Below are positions 35,762 to 47,290 of a DNA stretch of 64,000 nucleotides, piece after piece. The position numbers and the translations under genes were made by a program. Position 1 is the stretch's first letter. Each line of letters begins with the position of its first letter. The stretch is from Pilaira anomala. Taxonomy: Eukaryota > Mucoromycota > Mucoromycetes > Mucorales > Mucoraceae. The DNA lies in the NCBI GenBank assembly GCA_025716855.1, contig JAIXMQ010000067.1:1-64000 (forward strand). Reading direction: 5' to 3'. Below the pieces are notes generated by a model. That model made no database searches and was not told the DNA's origin. It saw only the letters and a list, made by a program, of their open reading frames with translations.

Positions 35762-36034
35762 GTGGAATCACAGTCGCAAGAAAACTGTAGACTAAAAATA
35801 GAAAATTTATATTCTTTAACTCTTAAAATGATCCCATACCTGGGAAATCAAGAGAGGATCATCTTGCTTTCAGGAGGAGAAAATTATTGTCCAAGTTATA
35901 CTGAGTGTGTGTTTGTGCTTTTAAATTATTCAGAAGGGATAAACATGTCTTCAAATGACTTGCCAACAGGATATGACTTTTCTTCACTAAATACTTGTAT
36001 TTCGCTAAATGAAAGACATAGTTTAGTTTCATAA
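35762..36034 (+). CDS. 90-residue frame inside the right inverted repeat
   Basis: Begins MESQSQENCRLKIENLYSLT and then carries the same 68 residues as the left-arm frame, from MIPYLGNQERII to SLNERHSLVS. Both frames point outward. Identity at the protein level follows from the near-identity of the arms and need not mean selection. Confidence 0.3.
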   Translation: MESQSQENCRLKIENLYSLTLKMIPYLGNQERIILLSGGENYCPSYTECVFVLLNYSEGINMSSNDLPTGYDFSSLNTCISLNERHSLVS

Positions 36035-36699
36035 ATGTATAAAATTTGAATCAAACAATTTACCACTAGCAATAATGATAATGATGAGAGCCACCGCGGG
36101 ACACCATCTTTAAAATTGAAACTTTTTGAGGAATATCATGAATTCAAAAAAAATTGACCAAGTGAGGGTGAAAACACTGTATCAGCTGTTTCTCTCGCAT
36201 CATTTCACGATAAATACCACTGTTTTTTTTACTAAGACTTGCGTCTTCATGTTTTTATACAAGGTCATCATCTCCGGAATAAAAGGACCAATTATATGTA
36301 CCATGGTACGATTTACAAGAACAAGGATTCGTGAAGGAAGTTATGTATGTAGTGAAAAGCAAAGGAATGCATCATCTACTAATATGCTTGGAATATTTGA
36401 AAAGTCTGATAGAATTGTTTCAGTTTTTACAGAAAAGAAAATCATACACAGCACTGAACAATATAAAGGAAGGTCATGCAGTTGAAGAAAAAAACAAAAG
36501 AGTAATATTCAATCTCTCTGAGAGCATTACAAATATATACCAAAATATGAAGCAAATTATTTCGGCTTATTTGATAAGGAAGAAATGGTAACTTTCATAT
36601 GTTCTTGGCTCAGTAATATCTCTCAAGATTTTTTAAAGCTACAAAACTAAAGAATAATACTAAACAAAATTGTATAAAATTGGTATTTGACTTCACAGG

Positions 36700-37090
36700 C
36701 TTACCTATTGTTTGAACAGCAATCATTGACTTCACATCTTTGTTGTCAGGTGTCTTTACAGATATTTACTGGAACCATATCCAAAAACCCCTTATAAAAG
36801 CCCGCTAATCTTCCCCATGCCTCTCTTGATTGTATCAGAGCCGCTTTTAGCTGGTTTAACCTCAACATATTTTCTGTAGAAATTTAATTCTTCGTTGTTC
36901 TAGTTCAAACACATTACTATCAGGCCTTAAAGACTCCATACCTCCAACACCAGTGTTAATCCTAATTTGGAAAATAAATAGTTAATAAATGGTATGCATA
37001 GAATACAACGATAAGAATAAGCGGTTCTTCTCAGGATCATAAAATATAGGGGTCAAGACTGGATCCAGAAAAGTACCAATTAGCTCTGCT
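36700..37090 (-). pseudogene. decayed coding segment, lineage-specific family
   Basis: On the minus strand the sense runs GTFLDPVLTPIFYDPEKNRL, an intron-like gap, GVGGMESLRPDSNVFELEQR, then (after frame changes) RKYVEVKPAKSGSDTIKRGM, RLAGFYKGFLDMVPVNICKD and DNKDVKSMIAVQTIGK. At least three frame changes fall within 300 bp. The composition resembles hypothetical proteins that are highly repeated in Mucorales genomes, from memory only. No known domain is seen. Confidence 0.4.
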
Positions 37091-37331
37091 TATCTTATCT
37101 CCAAGTCTCTCTGGATTTTGTTATTTCTTGAGGCTATCAGATGTAACAGTTAATTATATCAAACGAATTCTAAGGATTAGTTTTATTTGTTCAGTTACCA
37201 GTTAATTATAATATATCAATTATTTTGTAATCATCGTTACAAGATAATTTGGCAATATCATTGATTTTTTGCCAAATAATCTTCTCTCAGAATTATTGCT
37301 TAACTCCTAAAAAAACATATTCTTGTCAATT

Positions 37332-37544
37332 CTAGAGTGTCTGTGCAAGTGTATCATATAGCATAGACTTACTCGTAAAATTTTTAGAAATTATATTATT
37401 ACATGCTGTTGTTTCAAGTATTGCTTCTTGATTGATATACTTGGTAAGTAGCTCGTCATGTAAAGTATTCAAGTTATCAAGTTTAAAACTTGAGACGTCA
37501 CTTTCGCCATGTTCATTCTTTTTAAGTAATAAAACTCTTCTCAT
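37332..37544 (-). CDS. possible first exon of a small unknown gene
   Basis: Starts MRRVLLLKKNEHGESDVSSF and stays protein-like to ISKNFT, followed by a perfect GTAAGT donor at about 37373; the rest of the frame would be intron. A TTTTTTTAG acceptor follows at about 37313, but no downstream frame joins cleanly. Function unknown; it may belong to the decayed gene next to it. Confidence 0.25.
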   Translation of the reverse strand: MRRVLLLKKNEHGESDVSSFKLDNLNTLHDELLTKYINQEAILETTACNNIISKNFTSKSMLYDTLAQTL

Positions 37545-38213
37545 TTTTTAAATGCATTTAAAAAAATCAAAGCCCAGAAGGGTATGGTAGAACCTACGGA
37601 ATCTGCCGGCTCCTTCGTTTGTATAAACCTTTTCAGGAGGGAAAAGATAAAAAATGACAAAAAGATTTGAAGTAGATAGTCATGAAAAAAAAAGTGAAAG
37701 GAAAAAAAAAATGAAGATTTTTCTTTTCGTGTTAAGTATGAGTCAATTTTTATTCCAACGAGTTGACCTACTTGCTTCGCTCGCTGACAGCCACCTCACC
37801 ACTAACAGATTTGAACAGAATATCCTCTTTATTAAATACATACAATCTGTAAAGAAAAAGAGTATTTTCCATTGAGCTTTGTTGGACCATGATGAATGAA
37901 TTATTTCTGATAAAATTATTAGAGCTTTGATATATGTAACTTCACTGACAACATGTATTATGTAGGTTTGAAAGTTATTTATTTCTTGAAATAATCTCTC
38001 TTGTCAGGGTAATGTATGTGATTAAGAAGAGATTAAGATGGCAGAGGCAAAAAAGATTCATTTCGAGATGTATAAAAAAACTGTTTTTGTGGCGTGTGAA
38101 AGAATAAGATGTCCATAACAATTAAATGGTGGCCAATCTTCCAAATATTTTGGATTGGTCCCACCTACACTTGAAGAATACATGGACGGGATGCATTTAC
38201 AACATTTGTTTGG

Positions 38214-38387
38214 TTACTTTTTTTTAGGGGATCTAAGGGTGGGAGTAGGGGTAGGAGCATGTAATCGGTTTTCCTGATTCACCATGTACTGGCTGAACGT
38301 ATTAATTACTTGGGACAGCATACCAAACTGATATGATTGTTGCTGCAAATGTTGTTGCATTTCTTTGATTTTATTCTGTGACTCCAT
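38214..38387 (-). CDS. short Gln-rich coiled-coil frame, probably a C-terminal exon
   Basis: MESQNKIKEMQQHLQQQSYQ, then FGMLSQVINTFSQYMVNQ, ending TPTPTLRSPKKK. Upstream, the sense extends as NPDINIF/AKINFNQTICNIL, but only if one T is added in the T run at about 38434-38440. It is likely a fragment of a lineage-specific gene; no family is recognised. Confidence 0.35.
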   Translation of the reverse strand: MESQNKIKEMQQHLQQQSYQFGMLSQVINTFSQYMVNQENRLHAPTPTPTLRSPKKK

Positions 38388-38685
38388 AAGTATATTGCAA
38401 ATGGTTTGGTTAAAATTAATTTTAGCGAAAAAATATTAATATCCGGATTCATTCCTGTGTACGTATTATAAACAATCTAGCAAATAAATGTAACAGCACC
38501 AAAATTAACAATAAAATATCCACTTTTTGGAATCCATTATTTTTTGGGTTTTTTAAAGTAAATCTTTATTGTGATGTCATGATATTATAAGAACAGTAAT
38601 TTTTAAAGAAGAGAGAGGATCCTTTTTTTTTAATTTCCTTCCTTCTCTTTATAAATATATCCCCCTTTTTTTTATAAAAAAAAAA

Positions 38686-39992
38686 ATGTCGACAGAAGAA
38701 GAGAAAATAGAGCAGCTTATTTCATTGCTAAGGCAATCCGTTTCCAACGAATTTCCTAGAAATGTAAGCTGTTAAATATATTTTTACATAAACATAAGTA
38801 TTTTGAAGCTTAATTTATACTTTTTAATTTAGCAAATAATTCAATTTTTGGAAGCCAATATTTGGAATGTAGTAAGTTTTTTTTTTTTTTTTTTTTAATC
38901 GAATGAGAGACTGTTTTAAACAGAGAGTGTGTGTAGGACGATGCCAGACAACAATTAGTAGACACTTTTGAATGGCGTATAAAATTCGATATTGATCGTT
39001 TACCCGTAGCAAATAAATTCAATAAGTTACCTCCACTTGTTGCATGTAGAGGTTATAAATATATTCAAGATACGAACTTTCAAGTAGAACCAGGGTTATC
39101 AGAAAGTGTTGTTCGAATTGCTAATTGTGTTGGTGGTGATTGTTTTCATAAATTCGATAAAGAAGGTCATCCCATCTTGATTGATCGTACTGTAAGCAAT
39201 GTGTATATACATACATAGTAGATAGTCAGAGAGAGAGAGAAGCATTCTTTTAAACACAACTCTCTTTTTTTTTTCTCCTTTAAAAATAGGGCTATCATAA
39301 TTCAAAGGAAATGGGAAATAATGTAACGACACTTGAAATCACAAATTATCAAATAGCTACACAAGAGTTTTTAAATCGCGTATTGATGCCTGAAGGATGT
39401 GAAAAGACAGGAAAATCAATTCACAGTGAAACAGTTATTTTCGATTGTACAAACATGAGTCTATGGCGTAAGTTTATATTTAATGCATGTAACTATAATA
39501 TATAACTTTTTTTTTTTTTTTGTAGAATTTCATATGAATGCTTTTCAACATTTGAGAGCAATTGCAGAAATTGTTCAACATTACTATCCAGAAACTTTAC
39601 ATCGGTTATTTGTAGTGAATGCACCTTCTGCTTTTGTAGTGATGTTTAAAGTGATTAAACCTTGGTTAAATCCACGCGTAAGTGAAAAAAAAAAAAAAAA
39701 TCTATAGCATTATTTAATATATAATTAGACTTTAGATAAGATTCATGTATTAGGAAAAGATTTTGAAAATGTATTGCTAGAATTCATTGAGGCAGAAAAT
39801 TTACCAGATTTCTTGGGTGGTACCTGCACTTGTTCTCACATGTCTGGTGGATGTGTGCCTATGAAATCAAAAGATAAATTTAAAGCCACTGAATTGAATG
39901 AGAAAGTCGCGACTGTCTATAATGAAAAGATTATGCATGCTGCTCGTTCAGATGATGCTTTATGTGGCTCTTTATCTACTTTTACTGTGTAA
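38686..39992 (+). CDS. Sec14-like CRAL-TRIO lipid-binding protein
   Basis: Six or seven exons. The N-terminal helical CRAL-TRIO-N part ([16 protein letters not shown]...FLEANIWNV...[17 protein letters not shown]) is followed by the lipid-binding domain: [76 protein letters not shown] and [14 protein letters not shown]. The last motif is the usual PDYLGG/LPxFLGGxC element. The family moves phosphatidylinositol and other lipids between membranes or presents them to kinases. The Cys-rich end of the domain ([14 protein letters not shown]) is typical of fungal members. The exact paralogue and ligand are unknown. Confidence 0.85.
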
Positions 39993-40629
39993 CCTTTTTT
40001 AATTAAATTTCGTTTTACATAATAAATTTCAAATTACAATTTAAACCAACTCACTCTTTCCCCAGGTTTTTGGATATTAAAAAAGCGACAGGTGTGTTGT
40101 TTTATTACATAAACAATTGAAATTAAATAATGTACTCAGTTTCCTGTACTTGAAAACTTGGGTCCAATATTTACCAGACCAATGCATTTAAACCACGGTC
40201 TATCTTGGCCATCACCTTGTGTTTCTTGAGAAAACTAAGGATATAGAATAAACTGTCTCCCTGAAAGAAGAGACATTATACATTAGCTGTGGGAAATGTA
40301 TCAATTCACGTAAGAAATAAGCCTATTTATCTTCGAGAGCTCAATCTGATCTAGCAGCCTTGGGTAATAGTTCAGAGTAAAATCAAACTTAGTAGTTTTG
40401 AAGACAAGGAGGATCCGACCATCTACCATGCACTCTGTAAACGGGGGGTTTTTTAGAGGAATATATTTAAACCAGCACTCAGTAAATAAAGATTTGCTAA
40501 AGATATCGAACTAATGAGACACAAAATAAAAAACCGCTTTATTGGCCATCTTTTTTTTTTTTTTTTTGTTTTCAAAAAGCCGCCTTAGATTTGTTTCTTT
40601 TCTCTCTCACTCTAATATTTGATATTGTT
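39993..40629. other. intergenic, nothing recognised
   Basis: Spacer between the Sec14-like gene and the glycosyltransferase gene. A T run (40552-40567) precedes the next start. No coding frame or RNA gene is seen. Confidence 0.65.
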
Positions 40630-42119
40630 ATGATGGCAGGAAAAATAACGATGTCAAAAAAGAATATGATCATTTTGACAGCATTGTCAATGATGGTCTC
40701 TTTATCATGTTTATTTTATGTAGTGAATTATAATACAGGTGTTACTGTAGACGGCCCAAAACAAGTAGTAACCCATTCAGTTTATAATTCGATGACCCAT
40801 GATGCTAGACCAAGTTATAAAAAAAACACTCCTCTGCAATGTTTTGCAAATACAGCCTCTCATCTTCAAGTAGATCGAGAAGAATGGAAGCAATGTCTTG
40901 ACGGTGAGAAAGTAGAATATTACCTCTCAATCGTTATTGTTACTCGAATGGATGACTATGCCGGGTAAAAGGAATATAGTATAAAATATATATTTTTTAT
41001 TATTATTAACTTGTTTTGTATACATAGAAATCAACATCATCGTTTCCAGAATTTTATTGATAGTGCTTATTTATTAGCTGAAAAGTCAGAACAAAAGATT
41101 GAATTATTAATTATTGAATGGAATCCACCAAAGAATAAGAGAAGAGTAGTTGATGCATTTGTAAGTTTTGTTTGTTTTTTTTTTATCATCAATTTTTGCA
41201 TGTGTAACTGATTTAGTTTTCTGTAGAGATTCCGTAGATCAGAATATTTAAATCATCGTATTATTACTGTTTCCGAAAAAATTCACAAGATTTTACCAAA
41301 TTTGGGAAATGCACCTCTTCATGAATTTGAAGGTAAAAATGTTGGTATTCGTTTCGCAAGAGGTGAATTTATTGTTTGTACAAATCAAGGTATGTATTTA
41401 TTAGTTCGACTATATACAAGATATTTACCTTTTTTTTTCTTTCTTTAGATGATATTTGGTCTCATAACTTCATGAATGCTATTAAATCCAAAGTATTTAA
41501 AAAAGATACCATTTATACTCAATTTCAAGATCGTCACAACATGTAAGTTATAATCTAAAGTATTTTGACAAGTAGACTTAATTTTTTTTTTTCAATTAGT
41601 CACGATAATTTACCTGCTTCCATCGTCAGACTTGAGCCATTCCCTGATGATGAAACACTTTACAATGCTTGTAAATTACGTGATCAAGATTGGGGCAACT
41701 ATGTCTTACCTGGCACAGTGGATCGAAGCAACATTAACCGAAATAATTATTGGGAATATGCAGATCAAGCAGGAGATTTTACAATGGCACATCGTGATAC
41801 CTGGAAAGATTGTCGTGGGTACCGTGAAACGGGTGGTGTTGCTTGGATGGATGTTGAGTTTATTTTGTCTGCATTAGGTCAATTCAATAAGAAATTGGTT
41901 TACAGTGGAGATAGTTTTGCTTGTCATCAAAATCATCCTAATGAATGGGAAAAGAATCCTGAAAGACATACAAAAGTTTTGGATGGTCAAGAGATGGAGG
42001 ATTTGGTGAATGGAAGAATTGAACTCTCGAATGAGGAAGGTGAATGGGGTCTTTTGAATATAGATATTTGGGAAAATGGGTTAGAGTGTTTTGATTTCCA
42101 AGGTGGATTATGCATGTAA
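40630..42119 (+). CDS. type II membrane glycosyltransferase-like protein
   Basis: Five exons. The N-terminus MMAGKITMSKKNMIILTALS leads into one membrane segment (ILTALSMMVSLSCLFYVVNY), a signal anchor typical of Golgi enzymes. The catalytic region begins VEYYLSIVIVTRMDDYAG and has LLAEKSEQKIELLIIEWNPP, NVGIRFARGEFIVCTNQDDI (the acidic DD would be the metal/sugar-nucleotide site), RETGGVAWMDVEFILSALG and a C-terminal DFQGGLCM. This layout resembles GT-A family-2-like enzymes. Substrate is unknown; cell-wall or protein glycan synthesis is the likely area. The ATG at 40630 was chosen because it directly precedes the basic-hydrophobic anchor. Confidence 0.7.
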
Positions 42120-44716
42120 AAAAAGAAAAGAAAAAGAAAAACAAACGCTTTGTATTTATAGATATCTTTTGGAATTTTATGTTATAATAATAAAGATGTA
42201 TTTTATTTCTTGAAAAGTGTATATTTATGTATATCATTTCTCTCTTTCTGACAGCTATCAAGTAAAAAAAAAGGGGGGGAGGGGGGATATTACATGAAAC
42301 TGATGTAAAACATGCATGATATTTCAAAATAATAAAAGAAGTAATGTCAAAAATGATTCTTTGTTTGTAGATGTTTATTTTAGTTTTGCAGAAAAGAGAA
42401 ATTTATTGCGCCTCATTTTCAAACCTTATTTCTCTGCATGAATCTTAAACTTTGAATTAAAAACACTAATGCAGAGCTTTACTGCTTGAAAAGCAGGTTA
42501 TGATTATATTATCCTAATCTTTTATACAGTGCTAACTTATTGGATCGCTATTTACATTCGGGACATGAACTAGGTATCGTTTATCCGCAGTTAAAGTATA
42601 TATATAAGCTTCATACATCTCTAATTTTTTTTTTAAAAAAAAGGAAAATAAAAGAGTAGTTCGATTGTCATTTTAGTACATAGAAAAGAATAAATTCATT
42701 TTACAGTAACGGTATCACTAGAAGAACATTCCCAATACATGCCTCATTATATAATTTAACTTGAATCAACTTTCTATGGTGAGTAACTTTTTTTTTTACA
42801 ACAACGCTGTCAGTCATCGCATTTAATAAATCTATATATATAAAATGTCGCACGAACATATATATAGAACGCACCAGTAAAACAAGAAAAAGATATATCG
42901 ATTCAACAAATGACAAACAAAGGTCAGTCTAGATTCTTCTGTTCATATTTGTTGCATATCACACTCCGGACATATCGGAAACACAGAAATCGGATTGGTA
43001 ACCATTTGTTATCTGATCAAAAAAGTGCTACACTTTTGTAAGTACAAGGGAAAACGAAGCAACTGTATATGTATTACCATGGAAGTTAAGTTTTTTACGG
43101 ACTAGAGATAAATCAAAAGCTTTTTACGGATTAGAAATAAATCAAAATAAATTCGTACTATAATATGTATATTCATTTTTAGCTCATATGGTAAAATATA
43201 TTCTATGATGAAAGATCAAGATAATAATCATTTATTCTTTACATTCAGGTACACAAAAAAAAGACTAAAATGCGGAAATTACCATACATAAATATTTTGC
43301 TTTGTAAGTTTTTTTTTGTATATGTGTCTAGACAAAAAAGACCATTTTATAATGCAAGAAATACTAACGCGGCAACTTGTATACAAAAAAGCTATATTTG
43401 TATATTCTTGGCAACTAATTACTGTATCAACTCATATACAAATAATCTTGCAAAAGTGTAATATCAAAAATGATTTATATGCTCTGCTAAAGTTGAGTCC
43501 TGAAAGGACCGAAAAAAAAAAGGTTCGAACGTTCAAAATATGGCTGGTTCGGCTAAACCCTTATTACGTTCTTTCGAGTGAGCTGTGCTGCTATTTAATT
43601 GTTTATTTGGGTCGAAATGAACAACAAAAGAAGTAATAGTGTCTATCAATTGCTGCTTTGTTATGTCAATTAAAAAGGATAGGTTATAAATATATTCTCA
43701 CTGTTGTTTTTATTACCCTATCTCTTTCTTTGCATAAACATAGCGCACAAAAAAATACAAATAGGCAACCTAGCCTAAAAAGAAAATTTGTTCCCAATTG
43801 AATTTGGTTGGCTCTTATTAAAAATAAGAAGGAAGAAGTAGGGATCAAAATGACAAAAAATTTGGAGCCAAAATATAAAAAAAGTTATGTAATAGAGGTA
43901 ACTAAAAAATATTTTAAATTATGCTTAATAAATGTTTATTGTAGGAGAAAGCAAGCATGAATTTATTTTTTATACGTTTTGGCTTTTTCGTTGATACCAA
44001 ATAATGATTAGCTAATGAACCCTCAACAAAAATTAATTGGTAGACCAAAGTGTTGGCTACTGAGCTTGATTTGTAATTTTGTTTAAACTGATTCGTAATG
44101 CTGATTATTTCCTTTTTTCTTGAAAAAAGTACGAATCAGGTGGTCCTAATGGATAGTGTTACGAAATGTTACGTTCTCAAAAGAAATAGAGCCATTACTG
44201 CAAAGTTTATCTTTTCTTGTAGATCTTTGGTTGGACACGATGAAGGTAATGGAAGGAAGGGATTTTCATTCAAAAAGAGTGGAGAATTAAACTATTAGAT
44301 CTCTGTTTGAAAACAATCTCAATTCAATGACAACGATTAATCAAAAGAAGTATACAAACGAAAAAGAATTAGAGAAAAAAGGTAAAAAGGGCGCCTTTGT
44401 TAAAGAATATAGGTGATTCAAAAAATACGTATAAAAAGATAATTAGTTTAAATATGGTAATTATTTCTTACGGGAAAAGCTTGTGCATGGGAATATTTTT
44501 TAAATGTTTTCTGTAAAAAATTTTTCTAATGTTCTTTAATAAAAAGTCCAAATAAAGAAAATATACCAAATACTTCAAATATGTTGCATTAACATAACAC
44601 AAATCTTAAAATGACATGTTTTCGAATTTTCAAATGTCAAAAAAAAAACCTATAAAAGTAGTTTAATTAACATGCCTTTTTAACTAAAACTAAACTTTAT
44701 ACCCCCCAAATGAAAC

Positions 44717-44753
<37 letters not shown>

Positions 44754-44897
44754 AGCCTGTAAACTCTCTTTTTTGAAGAATATAAATCCCGATAAAAAAA
44801 AAGATATATAAAAACGACAGATTTTATTTTTTTTCAATTCAATTTTAATTTTTTAAAACAACTAAATTAATTTTATACTTTCATAACTAAAAAAGAA
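42120..44897. other. 2.8-kb gene-poor tract
   Basis: AT-rich, with a G-rich run at 42271-42286, a 29-bp tandem duplication at 43092-43149 and a 30-odd-base A run at about 44720-44751. Overlapping frames at 43270-43636 and 44098-44298 do not resemble any protein I know. No RNA gene is seen. Confidence 0.6.
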
Positions 44898-45684
44898 ATG
44901 CCCGAATCTTTAAATTCTCATAACCACAGATCTGCTAGCCATGATGGCACTAGTGATGTCGAAGCTAAATACCCTACACCTAGTTTTTCTGCAGTCCCCG
45001 TTTATACCACACCTACTATTGCAAATCCTGGTCCTTTAGGACTCAGTTCTTTTGCTTTAACCACCTTTGTCTTATCTCTTCATAACGCTGGTGCGGGTGT
45101 ACCTGCCGATGGTCCGTCTAATGTAGTTGTTGGTTTAGCTTTCTTCTATGGTGGTCTTGTTCAGGTAAAAAAAAAAAAAAAAAAAGAAAGAATAAATATT
45201 TATATTTAGATGAATTCTTTTGCTTACATTATACATTCAACTTTTATAGTTATTAGCTGGTATGTGGGAATTCAAAACAGGAAACACCTTTGGTGCTACT
45301 GCTTTCTCATCTTATGGTGGTTTCTGGCTTTCTTATGGATTGATCTTCATTCCAGGAGCAGGTATTCTTGATGCTTATGCTGATGAGGATGAAGTTGTGT
45401 GGAGAAAGTCATTAGGTATCTACTTACTTTCTTGGGCTATTTTCACTGGTATTATGTTGATCTCTTCTCATCGTTCAAGTGTTGGTCTCATGAGCATGTT
45501 CTTCTTCTTGTTCATTACATTTGTTCTTTTAGCTGCCAGTGAATACAATAATAGTATTACTATTAAAATTGCAGGTGGTTCATTTGGTGTGATCACGGCT
45601 TTAGTTGCTTGGTATAATGCTCTCTCAGGTCTTTTAACAAGGGACTCATCATATTTCCTTTTACCTACTGGCCGTCTTCACTAA
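44898..45684 (+). CDS. acetate/ammonium transporter of the Gpr1/Fun34/YaaH (Ady2) family
   Basis: Two exons (44898-45164, 45250-45684) give 233 residues. A polar N-terminus of about 40 residues precedes the family signature [19 protein letters not shown] (consensus NPxPLGL) and six membrane segments, including [78 protein letters not shown] and [18 protein letters not shown]. Family members import acetate and succinate at the plasma membrane and are induced on non-sugar carbon. The tail ends TGRLH with little cytosolic extension. Confidence 0.92.
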
Positions 45685-46310
45685 ACACATATTTTTTCTT
45701 TACCTTACATTTGATATCCCTCTCTCTCTCTCGACAAACCCCCTCCCCCCACTTCTCCAACCAAAAACTTTTTATTATTGCGTTTAGCATTACTTCATCA
45801 ATTCTTTGTATATTCCCCCATTCTCCCTTTTCTTTTCTCTTTTCAGAGAGTCAATTACTTAATACATCTTTATTACTATTTAATGAAATACATACATTTT
45901 CTTTTTTTTTTTTACTCAGTAAATATGTCAAAATCAAACATTTGTTGAGTTTCTTTTTTTTTTTTATTATTTTTATTGAGTTGAGAGGACCTGTTGTCTT
46001 TTAGTATTCATCGGGCCGATAAGTCGTTTATCAGTTCCCATGTTTATTTGATCAGGACAAATTTCTAATTCCTTTCAAAATACAATGGTGCGACCATGAA
46101 TACCAAATACAAAAAAGGGGAGATAATACGCTGAATGGTAATCTCATAGTACCAAAATAAGAAAAATGGGTTAGATTTATTACACAAAGTGGGGGGAGAG
46201 AGATATTTGTTTCTAAATAAAGAAGTAAACTCTTGCTTGTGAATGGTGAATGGTTCAACTTCCCCACAAATACTTAAAGATTAAAAGTCATTTTTAATGG
46301 AGTAACAACC

Positions 46311-46346
<36 letters not shown>

Positions 46347-47290
46347 ACTGAGACATTTTTATTCTTATTCAATCTAAAGTCATTTTCAGTTTCTTCCCAT
46401 GAAAATGTGTTACAAAAATTAATTACATAATAATAAAAATAAAAAGACAGAAAAAGAGAAAGAGTGCGTGAGGAAGGGAGAAGTATTCTCCCATTTTTTT
46501 TTTTTTACACCCAAATCTGATACTTTAAAAATTATCAGAATTATCAGAATTATCAGAAGCTTTATTGCTTTTGCTCATGTCGTGGGAATTCAGTGGTTAC
46601 CTGAGAGAGAAAATTATGAGAAAGCGGTTAAATTATTTTAGACTTACTCAGGTATTTAGTAGAATGATAACATTTAGTAATTGACATACGTACATATTTC
46701 TGTTTAACTTTGACAGCTATTGTCTGGGAGCGGGAACATTCCTTTTTATATCTCGGATATATTTACTTTTGTAGAAAAAAAAAATCTCCACACGCAAATA
46801 CACTTGGTTTGATTAGAATAGCGATTAATGAACACATAGACTGGGTATTTCCTGGTTTTAATCTATTGTCTTAATTATATTATCCGTAGCGTCCTACATT
46901 AAGGAACTAAACTTTTATGGTGTTACCTTGTACTCCCTTACTTCTTCTCCCCGCGCGAATCCTCCAATGTACCCTTCATTTTTTTTTCAATTATATTTTG
47001 TTTCTGTACTTTTTTCACACGCGTTTCTGTAATGATTCAATCAAAATCTTGTTTAGCCCGAAATATACATACTGGTTTTTTTTTTAGGATAAGCTAACAC
47101 TTCCCTCTTTATGTATTTTTACATCATAACACACGTACTTGATGTTTTAAAAGGATCTCCTAATAAGTTAGAGAAAGAATTGGTCTAAATTTTATTTTAT
47201 TCATAATACAATAAAGCACAATAATTACGATAGAAAAAAAAAAAGATATCTATCCTAATAGGCAATCGCACTCCTTCATTTTCGGTAGAT
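45685..47290. other. intergenic, nothing recognised
   Basis: Pyrimidine-rich 3' region after the acetate transporter, a T run at 46313-46345, then AT-rich sequence. Near 46560 an ATTATCAGA motif is repeated three times. No supported gene. Confidence 0.6.

Larger units (their letters stand above)
34180..36179. mobile_element. 2-kb foldback element with about 510-bp terminal inverted repeats and TA target duplication
   Basis: Left arm 34180-34691 and right arm about 35675-36179 are near-identical inverted copies. The outer ends read CAGTGCTTCCACCC and (reverse complement) CAGTGTTTTCACCC, and each is flanked by TA (34178-34179 and 36180-36181). TA duplication and a CAGTG terminus are hallmarks of Tc1/mariner elements. 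The span is 2,000 bp with a 983-bp centre carrying one minus-strand reading frame and no transposase, so it should be non-autonomous. High arm similarity suggests recent activity or gene conversion. Confidence 0.85.

Noticed and set aside
34017..36485. Host gene interrupted by the foldback element, with frames on both sides
   Set aside because: Removing the element and keeping one TA shifts the right-hand frame and meets a stop soon after, so the two sides do not form one continuous gene.
42528..42575. Second Tc1-type end (TACAGTGCTAACTTATTG)
   Set aside because: Begins with TA-CAGTG but I found no inverted partner downstream or upstream.
43510..43540. tRNA B-box-like GGTTCGAACG
   Set aside because: No A box or cloverleaf can be formed with the flanking sequence.
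43270..43636. Two overlapping plus-strand frames of 63 and 106 codons
   Set aside because: Overlap in different frames, no family, typical of chance frames in AT-rich DNA.
46555..46615. Small last exon on the minus strand (ends HEQKQ) or MSKSNKASDNSDN mini-frame
   Set aside because: Upstream exon could not be joined without a stop; too short to support.
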